Below, one piece after another: positions 37,229 to 49,163 of a stretch of 64,000 nt of DNA. This DNA comes from Viola odorata. Its lineage: Eukaryota > Streptophyta > Magnoliopsida > Malpighiales > Violaceae. The notes below the pieces were generated by a model. That model saw nothing but the letters and a program-made list of their open reading frames with translations, was not told the DNA's origin and ran no database searches. A program made the position numbers and the translations under genes. Position 1 is the first letter of the stretch, and the number at the start of each line of letters is the position of its first letter. The stretch spans positions 74,716,781-74,780,780 of the forward strand of contig OY829538.1 in the NCBI GenBank assembly GCA_963691705.1, in the 5' to 3' direction.

Positions 37229-40036
37229 ATGGAAATCCTGAGTGCCATTGCTACTAAAGTTTTTGAGTATTCAGTTGGCCCCATCGCACGACATGTTAGC
37301 TATCCTTTCAACTACAAGAGTAATGTTACGAGTCTAGAGGAAGGAGTGAAAGAACTGAAGAGTGCGCGAGATAGGCTGCAAGATTTGGTGAAGAAAGATA
37401 GAAGAAACGGGAGAGAAATTTATCAGGATGTTCTAGATTGGTTGGAGGTTGTGGATGGGTTTATTGAGGAAGCAGAGCTCGACCTTGCTAATGAAAACAC
37501 AAAGAAAAAATGTTGTCTGGGATTTTGTCCTAATTTGAAGACACGTTACCAAGTTAGTAAGAAAGCAGAGAAGAAAACAGGGGTTGTTGTAAATTACTCT
37601 AAAAAAAATGGAACATTTTCTACTATTTCTCACACCCCGAAGTTGCAATGGACCGGGGGCTTCTCTTCCAAAGATTTTGAGGCCTTGGAATCTAGACTGT
37701 CGATCTTGAAAGACATCATGAATGCTTTAACGAGTGTTGATGTCCATACAATCGGAGTGTACGGAGTCGGGGGAGTGGGAAAGACCACACTTGCCACAGA
37801 GGTTGGAAGAAAGGCGAGGGATGAAAAACTATTTGATGAGGTGGTCATGGTCACTGTCACGGTAGACGTGGATGTTGAGAAGATCCAAAAAATAATTGCA
37901 GACTGGTTGGGCCTCACGTTTAATGAGGAAAGTAAAGAGGGAAGAGCGGATCGATTGTGCAAGAGACTGAAGGAGGAGAAGAAGATTCTTATAATTCTAG
38001 ACGATTTATGGAAGAAGCTTAAGTTGGAGGAAGTGGGGATACCGCAGCCTGCAGAACACAATGGATGCAAGCTACTCTTGACGTCTAGAGATTTGGATGT
38101 TTTATCCAATGAAATGGGTAGTCAAAATAACTTTCCAATTGGGGCTTTAGCCGAGGATGAAGCTTGGGACCTATTTAAGAAGATGGCAAACAGTAGTAGT
38201 TTTGATGACCCTGATTTGCAATGCATAGCGAAGGACGTGGCTAAGGTGTGTGCTGGTTTACCAATTGCCATTGTGACAGTTGCGATTTCGTTGAAGAGTA
38301 AAAGGTTGGATGAATGGAGGAATGCCTTAAATGAACTAAATGCTCCTCCTTCCAAAGGTCTTACAAAAATGCATGCTAAACTGTATGACCCTATAGAATT
38401 CAGTTACAATAAATTAGAGACTGGGGAGCTTCAATCAACTTTTCTTCTTTGTTGTCAAATGGGATACAATGCAACCGTCGAAGATTTGTTGAAGTACGGT
38501 ATCGGTCTGGGTTTGTTTGATTTTCGCACACTAGAAAATGCACAAGACAAAGTATATTCGTTGCTGCAACAACTCAAGACACGTTGCCTATTACTTGAAG
38601 GGAATTCCAATGGACAACTTGTTGTGCATGATTTGGTTCGCGATGTGGGCAGATGGATAGCTTCTCGTGACCACGGTGTGGTTGTTGTAGATGATAGGAA
38701 GAACCCGAAAGAATGGGCTGACGAAGAAAAAATAAAAACTTACAGAAGTATTTGGCTATACAACAACGTCGATGAGCTTCAAGAGGAGTTGCAATGCCCA
38801 AACCTAGTCTTCATTCATATTGATGGTAATGATGGTGATTTGCAATTACCAGACAAACTCTTCACAGGACAACGTCAGCTTAGTGTCTTAAGTTTGACTA
38901 GCTTTGTTTTTTTTCCTCTTCCTTCCTCTGTTGGTTTATTGAAATGCCTTAAAACATTGTGCTTTTATCAATCATCTCAGCTGGGAGACATAAGAATTGT
39001 TGGGGAATTAAAAAAGTTAGAAGTACTCAGTTTTGCCAAGTCCAATATTAGGCATTTGCCAAAAGAGATTGGGGAGTTGACTAAACTCAAGTTGTTAGAT
39101 TTGAGCGGTTGCTATACACTTGAGGTAATTCCTTCTAATGTTCTGTCGAAATTGTCTCGGTTAGAGGAATTGTACATGGCTAACAGCTTTGATAGGTGGG
39201 AAATCGAAGGAGGAGCCAATGCAAGTCTCACTGAGCTGAAACAATTGCACTCCCTAAGCAATTTAGAGATTAGCATTCGAGATGCCAATTTAATACCAGA
39301 AGGTGTTTTCTCTGAAAGGTTGTGTAGATATAGAATATTTATTGGTGAAGGTAGATGGCATTGGGACAAAGAAGGCGAAACCGTGAAGACGCTGAAACTG
39401 AAGCTTGGTGCAAACATCAATATGCAAAGTGGAGTTTTGCAGTTATTGAAGAAAACTCAAGACCTATATTTGCATGGTGTCAAGAACATTCTCTGCGAAT
39501 TAGACAGCGAGGGCTTTCCTAAACTCAGGCACCTTCATCTCTCTGAGACGTCTGGGGTTAAATATTTAATTGACATGATTGAAAGTGCTCATTTAGTTGC
39601 CTTTCCAATGTTAGAGACTTTGACTCTTGACAATTTGGTTTCCCTGCAAAAGATTTGTCAATATAGGCTCAAAATGCAGCCTTTCAGCAAACTAAGGTAT
39701 GTTGAAGTGAACGGCTGTAATAAATTGACACATCTCTTCTCATTTTTGGTGGCGCAAGGGCTGTTACAACTTCAAGAAATCAAAGTAAGCAGTTGCGAGA
39801 GCATGGAGGAGATTGTTGGTGAAGAAAATAAATTAGCAAGTACCGGTAAAAGTGAAGCAACCAAGCCGATTGTGTTTTCTCAACTGCACAACTTATCCTT
39901 GAAGTCCTTGCCTAAGCTCAAAAGTTTTTGCTCGAAAGCAAGGCAGCTACGTTTATCTAGGAAGAAATCAAGGCTTTCCAAAGCAACTTCAAAACAAGAC
40001 CTGAGGACTTCAATCACGCCGCTTCTCAATGGCCAG
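37229..40036 (+). CDS. Exon 1 of gene C: CC, NB-ARC and first LRR block
   Basis: A single open block of 936 codons. The start at 37229 (MEILSAIATKVFEYSVGPIA) is chosen because it is the first ATG and matches the usual length of RPS2-like CC domains; the preceding open codons are leader. The block ends at GGCCAG|GTATTT, the same donor as 5233 (A) and 18391 (B). LRR units begin near residue 530 (LSVLSLTSF, LEVLSFAKSNIRHLPKEIGEL). Confidence 0.9.
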
Positions 40037-43000
40037 GTATTTTACTTATCAATGTCGTTCGCTATATATTAATGTAGACAAGCAACACAAGTTGCATGCC
40101 ATTTGAAATAAATTGCAAATTTTTGGTGCAGATTTCATTCCCCAATTTGAAGGAATTGTATTTGGAATCAATTAGGTGCGATACGCTATGGTATGGCTCG
40201 TTTGCAGCTGTTGGGAATTCATTTCAAAATTTGACGGAATTGTGTATTCGAGGATGTGAAACTATGAAATACGTATTTTCTTATTCTCTAATTAAACACC
40301 TTTGTCGACTCAAAAAGCTTACTCTAGTAGAAAACTCAGAAATGGAAGAGGTAATAGGCATGGAAGAAGGATCGGAAGAAGACGATCAATGTATGAATAA
40401 TAAAGTGATAGTGTTCCCTGAGTTGCTGCACCTTCGATTAAAGAAGCTTCGGAAACTCAAAAGATTTTGCAAGGGTTATCTACTTGAGTGTCCATTGTTG
40501 AAAGAATTGGAAATTAGGGGATGCCCTGATCTGAAGACATTCATCACCCGAGTGAGATTGGAGGAAATGGACCAAAATGCAACACCAACACTTGTACCTC
40601 CAGCTCTATTCGATGATATGGTATATTTTAGTTTTTTACTTTTCATTTTACTATTTATTTGTATTTTTTTAATATTGTTTGATTTTGCAAAATGGGTTAA
40701 ATATGGCAGGTTGCCTTCCCTAGCTTAGTTGAGATGGACATCTGGAACCTGGATAGCATGGAAAATCTATGGCATAGCCAACTTGCTCCAGGATCTTTTG
40801 GTGAATTGAGAGAATTGAGTATTCGTGGATGTTCGAAGCTACCAAAAGTTTTCCCATCAGTTCTGCTAGGGAGATTCCAGAAATTGGAGAAGTTGTCAGT
40901 AGACTTTTGTAGCTTGGTTGAGGAAATATTTGAAGTTGAAGGGTCAAATAATCATGTGATCTCCTTTCAATTGAGGGACTTGAATCTATCTTGGTTGCCC
41001 AAATTGAAGAATGTATTTCCGTACTCCATAGCTACACATGTGCAGAAACTTGAACGTATTGACATACATAAGAGTGGGGTGGAGGAGATAGTTGCAAAGG
41101 CCGAGATGAATGGAGAAACATCTGTTTTTACCCCTTGCTTTGAGTTCCCTGAGTTGACCTACCTTGGATTTGGAAGCGTGCCAGAATTGAGAAGATGGTA
41201 TCCAGGGATGCATACTTTAATGTTGCCCAAGCTAAAACGTTTAAATATACCGCCGTCATTTGCAACTGATCAAATGCCTCTCTTGTTACCCGGAAAGGTT
41301 TGAACTCTGAACTTAGTTTCTCCTCTACATTACATATTTTTGTGTTTTCAGTTTTCTATTAAAGAACTAATTTTGAATTTGCAAAACTAAACCATACAAA
41401 TCTTTATGATAAATGTTTTACAAATGTAAAATATCGTTGCATAATCAAATAATGACAGTGAGAAAAATAAAATAAAAGAATATCTCACTCTCAGTTTTTT
41501 TCTTGTTTGATTGTTTTAAATGGTTAAGGTAAGTACTCCCTCCGGTCTCCATAAAATGTCGTTTTAGCTTTTGCTTTTACTGTTTCGGCACGTACCTTAA
41601 AATGGCCGGTAGACTCACTATTTGAGACAATTTTGCCCCTAATTTTTTCTGGGAAGTGCGTTAAGGATTAACGTACGTTCACAAAAAAATTCGGATTTTT
41701 TTGGGGTCAAATAGTGCCTCATCCGGCCTCCTCGATATGCGTTCTCTACTGAATATTGGAATATTTTCAGTAGAGAACGCATATCGAGGAGGCCGGATGA
41801 GGCACTATTTGACCCCAAAAAAATCCGAATTTTTTCTGGGAAGTACGTTAAGGATTAACGTACGTTCACAAAAAAATTCGGATTTTTTTGGGGTCAAATA
41901 GTGCCTCATCCGGCCTCCTCGATATGCGTTCTCTACTGAATATTGGAATGCGAGGAAGACATTTATTTCAAACCAGAGGGAGTAATAAACATGGGTTAAG
42001 TCATTTTTTGGCACCTGCACTTGATTTGACTGACTCATTTGGCACCTCCTTTGGTCAAACGGTTTAAAAGGCACCTGCACTTGAAAGAAATGACTCATTT
42101 GGCACCTGCCATTGACGCAGTCCGTCCTCCACCATTAAATGCTGACGTGGCATGCCACGTGGCATGACACGTCATCAACATAATATTATTTTTTTGAATT
42201 CTTAAAATTAATTATATTATTTTTCTAAATTTGTAAAATTAATTACATTATTTTTCTGAATTTTTATAATTAATTACATTATTTTTCTGAATTTTTATAA
42301 TTAATTATATTATTTTTATGATTTTTTAAAAATTTATTATATTATTTTTATATGTGGCATGCCACGTCAGCATTTAACGGTGGAGGACAGACGGTGTCAA
42401 TGGCAGGTGCCAAATGAGTCATTTCTTTCAAGTGCAAGTGTCTTTTAAATCGTTTCACGAAAGGAGGTGCCAAATGAGTCAGTCAAATCAAGTGCAGGTG
42501 CCAAAAAATGACTTAACCTTAATAAACTTCACACTTATTAAAATGTTGTTTAGTTTAGCTGTGAATAATTATTATAAAAATGAATGTAATTTTATATATA
42601 AAAGATAAGTTTTGTATTTACTTTTGTGTTTCAATTTTAATTTAAACTTTTTTTTATTTTTTGTATTTACTTTATATATAAAAGTAGTATGCATATTTAT
42701 TATAATATTATATAAAAGTAGTATGCATAAAGTTTTTTTATAATTACAAATAAAGTGAGAAAAATAAAATAAAGTAATAAAGTTTTTTTTAATTACAAAT
42801 ACTTTATAAAAGTATTTATGCATAAAGTTTTTTTTTATTATTTTATTCCATTTCTCTGTTTACAAGTTTAGTTTGAACTTATCTTATTTTTTGTATAAAA
42901 GTAGTATGCATATTTAAATATTTATTTTATGAATGATCTTCCAATAAATATTTTTATTTTCTAATTATATATTTGTATTCACTTTTATAGGAATTCAGTT

Positions 43001-46000
43001 GCAATAAATTATTTACGACTCTACTTTTTATTCCATTTCTCTTTTTCGAAGGTGTTCTGTAATCTGGAAAAAATGGAACTACTTGGCCATGGTGACTCCA
43101 AAATATTGAGTGACGATTTTCCAGCCAATCTATTTTCCACGTTGAAGGTTCTTACACTAAACAATCTTGGTGAAGATAATTCGAGAGGAATCCCAGTGAG
43201 CCTCCTACAAGAATTCCACAACTTGGAAAAACTCACCGTTCAATTTTCTGCCTTTCAAGAGCTATTCTCCTTTGATGGATCAGTTGTTGCTGACGTTGTT
43301 GAGGACCATTACAACTGTACTGAAAGGCGCCTCCCGCGATTGAAGCACTTACAACTGATTAGACTTGAAGAAATGCGATACATATGCGAGCAACAAAATC
43401 ATTTTTTTCACTTGTCTCCACTGTTTCGAAGTCTCGAGACTCTTAAAGTGAATTGGTGCAAGAGTTTGGTCAGTGTAGCACCTTCCAGTACTGTGTCTTT
43501 TCAAAATCTCACCTCTCTGATTTTAGAGTTCTGCCACAGATTAGTAAACATAGTTACAACCACAACAGCCAAAAGTCTGAGTAACCTGGTAACGTTGGCG
43601 GTCCATAGTTGCAGTATGGTGACAGAGATAGTAGAAGGGAGTGAAGGAGAAGATGAGATTACTTTCACCAAGCTGCAAAAGCTGAGACTTAATCATCTTC
43701 AGAGTCTCACAAGCTTCTGCTCCGGAAATTATGGTTTCAGCTTCCCTTGTTTGAATGAGGTGATTGTCGAGGAGTGCCCCAGGATGAAGTTTTTCTCTCC
43801 AGGACTACTGTTAAACACACCAATACTACGAAATGTAAAGTACCAGAACAAAAGGCGTTGGGAAGGAAACCTTAATGCCACCATACAACAGCTTCACACC
43901 GAAAGGGTATATATATTTGTATGTTGGTATGCTATGCAATTCTAATTTTATTCTTCTCTCAATACTGTTCTTCATTAATAATATAATTTTGGGTTAACTT
44001 GGTAGGTTGAAGGCTCTAAGAGTTTGAAACTCTCAGAATTTCCTCAATTAAGAGAGAGATGGCATGACCAACTTCTTGTCAAATCATTCAGCCAATTAGT
44101 GTCGTTGGAGGTGGATGAGTGTGCTTATATCTCAACAGCTGTCCCATTCAATCATATGCCATACCTGGGACATTTGCGCCGTCTGAGTGTGAGCAAGTGT
44201 GATTTCCTGGAAGGAGTGTTTGATTTGGAAAAGCTGCTACTAAATCCTAATGTTAGGCTGCTGCCTGAATTACGCGAGTTGTGCTTGAGTGATCTACCAA
44301 GATTGCACCATATTTTCCCCACCCATCCTCCACCAAATTTTGAGTTCAAAAATCTTGGATCACTGAAACTTCGCAATTGCAGCATCTTGAAAAATGTACT
44401 CACAACATCAATGGCAGTGTGCCTCGTGAAACTCATAACCATTGAAATAATAAATTGCATTGCTTTGGAAGAAATAATCACACAGGAGGAGAATGCAGGG
44501 GAATCAGTAGCAAAAGTACAAGACATCTTCATATTCCCTCGACTCCAAATTATTGTTCTCGATTCCTTGCCTAACTTAATCAGCTTCAATTCAGGAAGTG
44601 GCATCCTAGAATTTTCATCCTTAGAAAAGATCACTGTCGACAATTGTCCTAATATGAAGCCATTTATCTCATCATTTCTAAGGGGACAAGGGTCAAAGGC
44701 GGTTGATGAAATTCAACCTGTAGCAACTACATCACTGATTGATGATGATAAGGTCAGTTTGCTAATGGAAAACATCTTCCTACAATCCTTTTTACATATA
44801 TGTCTTCTCCAATTTCGATCTGTTTTTGATCCAATCCTTATTTTTGAGTATGTCTCCCTCACAAATTTGATCCAATCCTTATTTTTTTCTTGTTTTTTCT
44901 TTTCTAATTTCCCATCAGTGCAATGTTTATATGAGCATGACCTTGTTTGAACAAACACATTTTTGGTTCTCATAGTAGGAAACTTCATCTTGTTATCAGT
45001 CCTGTGAATGCTCTACAAATAGAAAGCAAGGGATGTAAAATGTTTTTCCATGATCGGTTTTCCAGGTTGCATTTCCAAAGTTGACAGAATTGCGAATGGA
45101 TTGGAATGATGCTATGGAAGAGATAGGTCGTGGTCAATTTCAAGCTGAGTTCTTTTGCCCACTCCGTACTCTTGCAATCATAAACCTTCCTGATCACCTT
45201 CTTACTTTCCCCACCCACTTCATTCTAAGATTCCTCAATGTACAAAACCTCACTTTGGAAAATGCCATGTTTGAAGAGATAACCATACATGAGGGGACAA
45301 ATAGTGAGAATACATCTGTTGGGAGTCTCAAGAAGTTAAGGAAACTGACACTGGATAAACTTCCCAAGATCGTGCATTTAGCCCGGGAAGGCTCTCCACT
45401 ATGTGCCATTTTTCAAAATCTAAAAAAGTTGGAAGTATACGAGTGTGGGATATTGGAAACTTTGCTTCCATCTACCATATCTTTCCAGTCTCTTACGACT
45501 CTACAAGTATCAAAATGCCATAATTTGTCATATTTGATGACTTGCACAGCAGCTAAATCTCTGGGGAAGCTCATTAAAATGAGCATAACTGAATGCCAGA
45601 TGCTTGAGAAGATAGTAGAAAATGTGGAAAATGTGGAAGAAAGTGGGGTTACCCTCACCAAATTGCAATGCTTGGAGCTTCATTCATTGTCTACCAAGCC
45701 TCGTAGGTTTCTCGTTATGGAACTGTGCTTTGACATTTCCATCTCTACTGGCTAAACTTCCCAAGATCGTGCATTTAGCCCGGGAAGGCTCTCCACTATG
45801 TGCCATTTTTCAAAATCTAAAAACGTTGGAAGTATACGAGTGTGGGATATTGGAAACTTTGCTTCCATCTACCATATCTTTCCAGTCTCTTACCACTCTA
45901 CAAGTATCAAAGTGCCATAATTTGTCATATTTGATGACTTGCACAGCAGCTAAATCTCTGGGGCAGCTCACTAAAATGAGCATAACTGAATGCCAGATGC

Positions 46001-48192
46001 TTGAGCAGATAGTAGAAAATGTGGAAAATGTGGAAGAAAGTGGGGTTACCCTTACCAAATTGAAATGCTTGGAGCTTCATTGTCTACCAAGCCTCGTAGG
46101 TTTCTCGTTATGGAATTGTGCTTTGACATTTCCATCTCTGAAAGATGTAGTTGTGAGAGAATGCCACAAGATGAAAATCTTTTCTCAGGGAGTCGTAACG
46201 GCGCCTAAACTAAGGAGAGTACGACAGACGGAAGGAAAAGAGAAGTGGTGCTGGGAGGACAGCCTTAATGCTACCATACAAAAATTATACATGGTATGTC
46301 TAATTTCAGAATTTACTTCTCCTATCATTGATGATAGGATTTACTTCTGTCAACATGAAGCAACCCATTCTCTGTTCTCTTACATCAGTATTAATTGTTT
46401 CACTGTCTTCTTGTAGGATCAAGCAATGCTGGATTCCAGTCAACCAAGCTCGCCTAAAAGGTCGAACTTAGATGTCGAGGCTGGCCAACTAGTAAGAACT
46501 GAAAAATCTCCCAATTCTGAAGATTTCCATGAAATTAAGAATCCAAGTGTTACAAAAGATTTGTCTCCTGATACTATTACAAAACACAATGAAGCTGAGG
46601 TAACGAAAATCACCTCAACTTATTACCAACATTGTCAAGCAAATATAGATCATGAGGTATTTCTCTCTTCCATCTAGAAACACATTTCTTAACTAGATTT
46701 TTGATTTGTTCACAACATTCTGAGTGCAGGAGGATCCTATACAAGATCGAAGTTTATCAACTCCCATGGACATTCGCAGCATTTCGCAAGCACAAATGGA
46801 TGATTGCTCAACTGATCAGGTTCTTTTCTTTTTCTACTTTGGACTAAGCTCTTTATACTTTTAATTCTAGATGATACGTATAACGAATCCAATGAAATGT
46901 ACCCTCACAGGACAAAACCATTCCAACTGAGCAGAGTGCCAATGTGTGTGAAAGGCCGGCTTCAGATTCCTGCAAAGATCACTTCTCCAAACCTGTTTTC
47001 AAAGGTCTCTTACCTGAACATAAGATGGCCCAAATTCCCTCAACATACCAACATTCTCGTGCAATTCCAGAATATGATCAGGTACTTCTTCCACCTTTCA
47101 TCACGAAACACATTTCTTAACTTGATTATAATATGTCCACCTCAACAATCCGAGTGTAGGAGGATCCTACCCTAAACCAAAGTTCCTCGACTGCCATGGA
47201 GATGGGAAATTGGTTTGTTTCCCAAGAGCAAGTGGTAGCGCATTCTCTCTTTCGACTTGCTCTTTCTATGCACTTTTTCTTTTTCTTTTTTACTTTTCAG
47301 AATGATTTTTTAACAGACAGTCAAAATCCTCACAGGACTAAACTATTTTTTTGTGTCTTTAATTCAGCTTAGTGACGCAATTCCTACCCCCTATGCTGCT
47401 TCTGAACCAGCAATTGTGTCAACTTCAGAATCTAAAAACAGGACACTTTCCTCTCTCGAGCTAACATCTAGTCTTTTCTCCAATCCAAGTTCAAAACCTC
47501 CATCTTTTCCGATTACAGAGATCGAGTCTATGAATCATGGGACCAGCAGTAAAAAACCACCAAACATAACTCCATCTTTTCAGCCTGCGTTAAGCTTAAT
47601 TACTCCCGCTGAATCCTGCAACTCCATCCTCGAGACCGACGGGTACTCAATGTCTATGCATGTGATGAAGAATGTGTTATCAAAACCTTTGACCGAGGTG
47701 GCGAGTTCGACTGATAGAGTTTTGTTGCTATCCACCTTGAAGAACCTAAGGAAGTGCCATTGCCATCTTCTGAATGCACAGCAAATTGAAGCAATTCAAG
47801 TTTTCATTGAGAATTTTGATAGTTTTGTAGCATACCATCCTTTTCATGAGAACCAAATTGAGCAGGTTGGTGCTTTTAAGTTGTGTGTTGAAGACAAGAA
47901 AAAAGAAATCACAATGCTCAAGAACGATTATGAAGATCTTGCTCGGAAATCAACGAGCCTTGGTGCAGACAAAGAAGCATTGATAAAAAGACTTCGAGAG
48001 ATTGAGGAAGAAGAGGATAAGATTCGAGAACATATGGAAGATGTTCGTGCCAAGATTGCTACTGATAGTGGAACGCTGGAAGAAGCATACACATTTTTTG
48101 TGCCAGAATTTGACAGGGAACAGAAGGAAGCTGAAGCTAAAGTTTGCACTAGTAATAGTCAGTGGGCTAAGATGAGGAGCTTATTTACTTAA
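37229..48192 (+). CDS. NLR gene C: giant CC-NB-ARC-LRR resistance gene, one frameshift
   Basis: Most complete copy. Exons: 37229-40036, 40132-40620, 40710-41297, 43052-43906, 44006-44752, 45066-46293, 46417-46656, 46730-46819, 46911-47081, 47160-47234, 47368-48192. Every intron is phase 0. Exon 1 (936 codons) holds a non-EDVID CC (residues 1-140), P-loop GVGGVGKTT 179-187, kinase-2 ILIILDDLW 253-261, RNBS-B GCKLLLTSRD 279-288, GLPIA 343-347, RNBS-D FLLCC 405-409, VHD 466-468 in place of MHD, then LRRs. Exons 2-6 are LRR blocks; exons 7-11 form the non-LRR tail. A 4-base duplication near 45683 shifts exon 6 and stops at 45755, predicting a protein of about 2,060 residues; without it about 2,700. 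Expected role: cytoplasmic pathogen recognition. Truncated allele, pseudogene and assembly error are all possible. Confidence 0.85.
41536..41982. mobile_element. Rearranged Stowaway-like MITE with internal inverted duplication
   Basis: The ends TA-CTCCCTCCGG and CCAGAGGGAG-TA belong to the 13421 family, but the element is 447 bp. The inner segment from the AACGTACGTT motif to CTACTGAATATTGGAAT is present three times, the middle one inverted, forming a long perfect hairpin around 41759-41765. It lies in intron 3 of gene C. Confidence 0.88.
41991..42519. mobile_element. Complete Mutator-like MITE in intron 3 of gene C
   Basis: Terminal inverted repeats of about 180 bp (left GGTTAAGTCATTTTTTGGCACC) enclose an AT-rich repeat core. 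TAATAAAC is duplicated at 41983-41990 and 42520-42527. The matching site in copy B (19859-19866) is empty and has TAATAAAC once. An 8-bp duplication with long repeats fits MULE-type MITEs. It sits directly beside the preceding Stowaway element. Confidence 0.92.
42528..43051 (+). other. Remainder of intron 3 of gene C
   Basis: AT-rich, with an internal near-duplication (ATTACAAATA..AGTATGCATAAAGTTTTTTT around 42690-42830). It ends in the acceptor TTTTTCGAAG at 43051 that is shared by A and B. Confidence 0.5.
45360..46149 (+). repeat. 393-bp in-frame tandem duplication inside LRR exon 6 of gene C
   Basis: Unit 1 (45360-45756, with the extra 4 bases) and unit 2 (45757-46149) both code KLPKIVHLAREGSPLCAIFQ through LPSLVGFSLWNCALTFPSL. 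The join reads FPSL-LAKLPKI and keeps frame, adding 131 codons. Copy B has only one unit. This looks like unequal exchange within the exon. Confidence 0.92.
46417..48192 (+). other. Non-LRR tail of gene C (exons 7-11)
   Basis: Exons of 80, 30, 57 and 25 codons plus a 275-codon last exon. Exon 7 has 14 codons (GQLVRTEKSPNSED region) that A and B lack, and exon 9 lacks three codons they have. The coiled-coil segment and SNSQWAKMRSLFT end are conserved. In C this region lies behind the exon 6 frameshift, so it would not be translated from this allele as read. Confidence 0.65.
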
Positions 48193-48896
48193 GTTACTAC
48201 ATGTGCTTTTTTACCAACTATAGTTTGCCTACGCACGTGCGACAAAGTCGATAACAAAAAACTGTGCACATTAGGTTGGAGATTCAACCATTATTGAAGT
48301 TTTATTGCGTTCATGCCACGTTGAATTAATAAAAGAAAAGAGGAAAAAAAACATTGTAAAATCCAGTCTAAGCAATTTTTTATATTTTTTTTGAAATTGC
48401 AACTTGATATTCAACTTTCTCCCCTTCAAAAAAAAAAATGTTCAACTTTCTCAATCCAAAAGCATGTTCAAATATTTTCTTCATATAATGGAAATCAACA
48501 AACAATCAATGTCAATCGTATTTCAGACTTAAAAACAATTTTTTTCATTAAAAGAAATAATTATGTTCATTTATTTACATTTTATTATTGATTGAGTGTC
48601 TATTTTCTCGTACAATAGTCAAAATTAGGTGAAAATTAGGGATTAGTAACGGTCAGAGTACTAAAATAACTTTTTATCAGCAATGTTTAATTTTGATATA
48701 TATATTATATATAGAAAAGAATCAAATTACATCCTAAATTCAAAATGATAATTTTATTTCCAAAGCTGGCACCTATAAATTTGAGGCATGAATGCAAATT
48801 TGAGAATTAAAACAAATTAACATTGAGTGGTAGGTAATTAAATTGGGAGTTGGTGAGAGGAAAAATAAATAAAAAAGAAAAAAGAAAAAAAGTAAG
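48193..48896. other. 3' flank of gene C and promoter region of the small peptide gene
   Basis: The first 290 bases match the 3' flank of copy B. A TATAAAT at 48775-48781 lies about 120 bases before the next ATG and is a plausible TATA box for the peptide gene. A purine-rich run (AAAAAAGAAAAAAGAAAAAAAG) directly precedes the start codon. Confidence 0.5.
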
Positions 48897-49163
48897 ATGG
48901 CTTGCAAAAGAGTTAATTATGCAGAGTTAGTGCTTCTGGTGTTGATGGTTGTGGTAGTAGGTACTATTAATGCAGAACAAGAAAATAATAATAATTATTA
49001 TTATAAGTCATCTTCTTCAGCCTCATCAATTTCTACTCAAAAACAAGAAAAACCGAAATGGATTTGCGATTGGTATTGTGGATTGAGATGCGTTCCAAAA
49101 GGTTTCAAGAACTACAATCCATGTTATGATGCATGCATGGACAGCTGCGCCGGACGCTTCTAG
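48897..49163 (+). CDS. Small secreted cysteine-rich peptide precursor
   Basis: 88 residues in one exon. A hydrophobic signal peptide (LVLLVLMVVVVGTINA, likely cut after Ala26) is followed by an Asn/Tyr/Ser-rich spacer and a basic C-terminal domain with six cysteines at 57, 61, 65, 76, 80 and 84. The pattern is C-x3-C-x3-C-x10-C-x3-C-x3-C, two helical-looking cysteine runs joined by a VPKGFKNYNP turn. This resembles hairpinin- or thionin-like secreted peptides, but I cannot place it in a named family. Secretion to the apoplast and a defence or signalling role are inferred from the layout only. It has its own TATA box and no paralogue in the window. Confidence 0.75.
   Translation: MACKRVNYAELVLLVLMVVVVGTINAEQENNNNYYYKSSSSASSISTQKQEKPKWICDWYCGLRCVPKGFKNYNPCYDACMDSCAGRF

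Noticed and set aside
41701..42098. Short open frames over the transposon pair in intron 3 of gene C
   Set aside because: They follow the inverted repeats of the MITEs and have no independent support.
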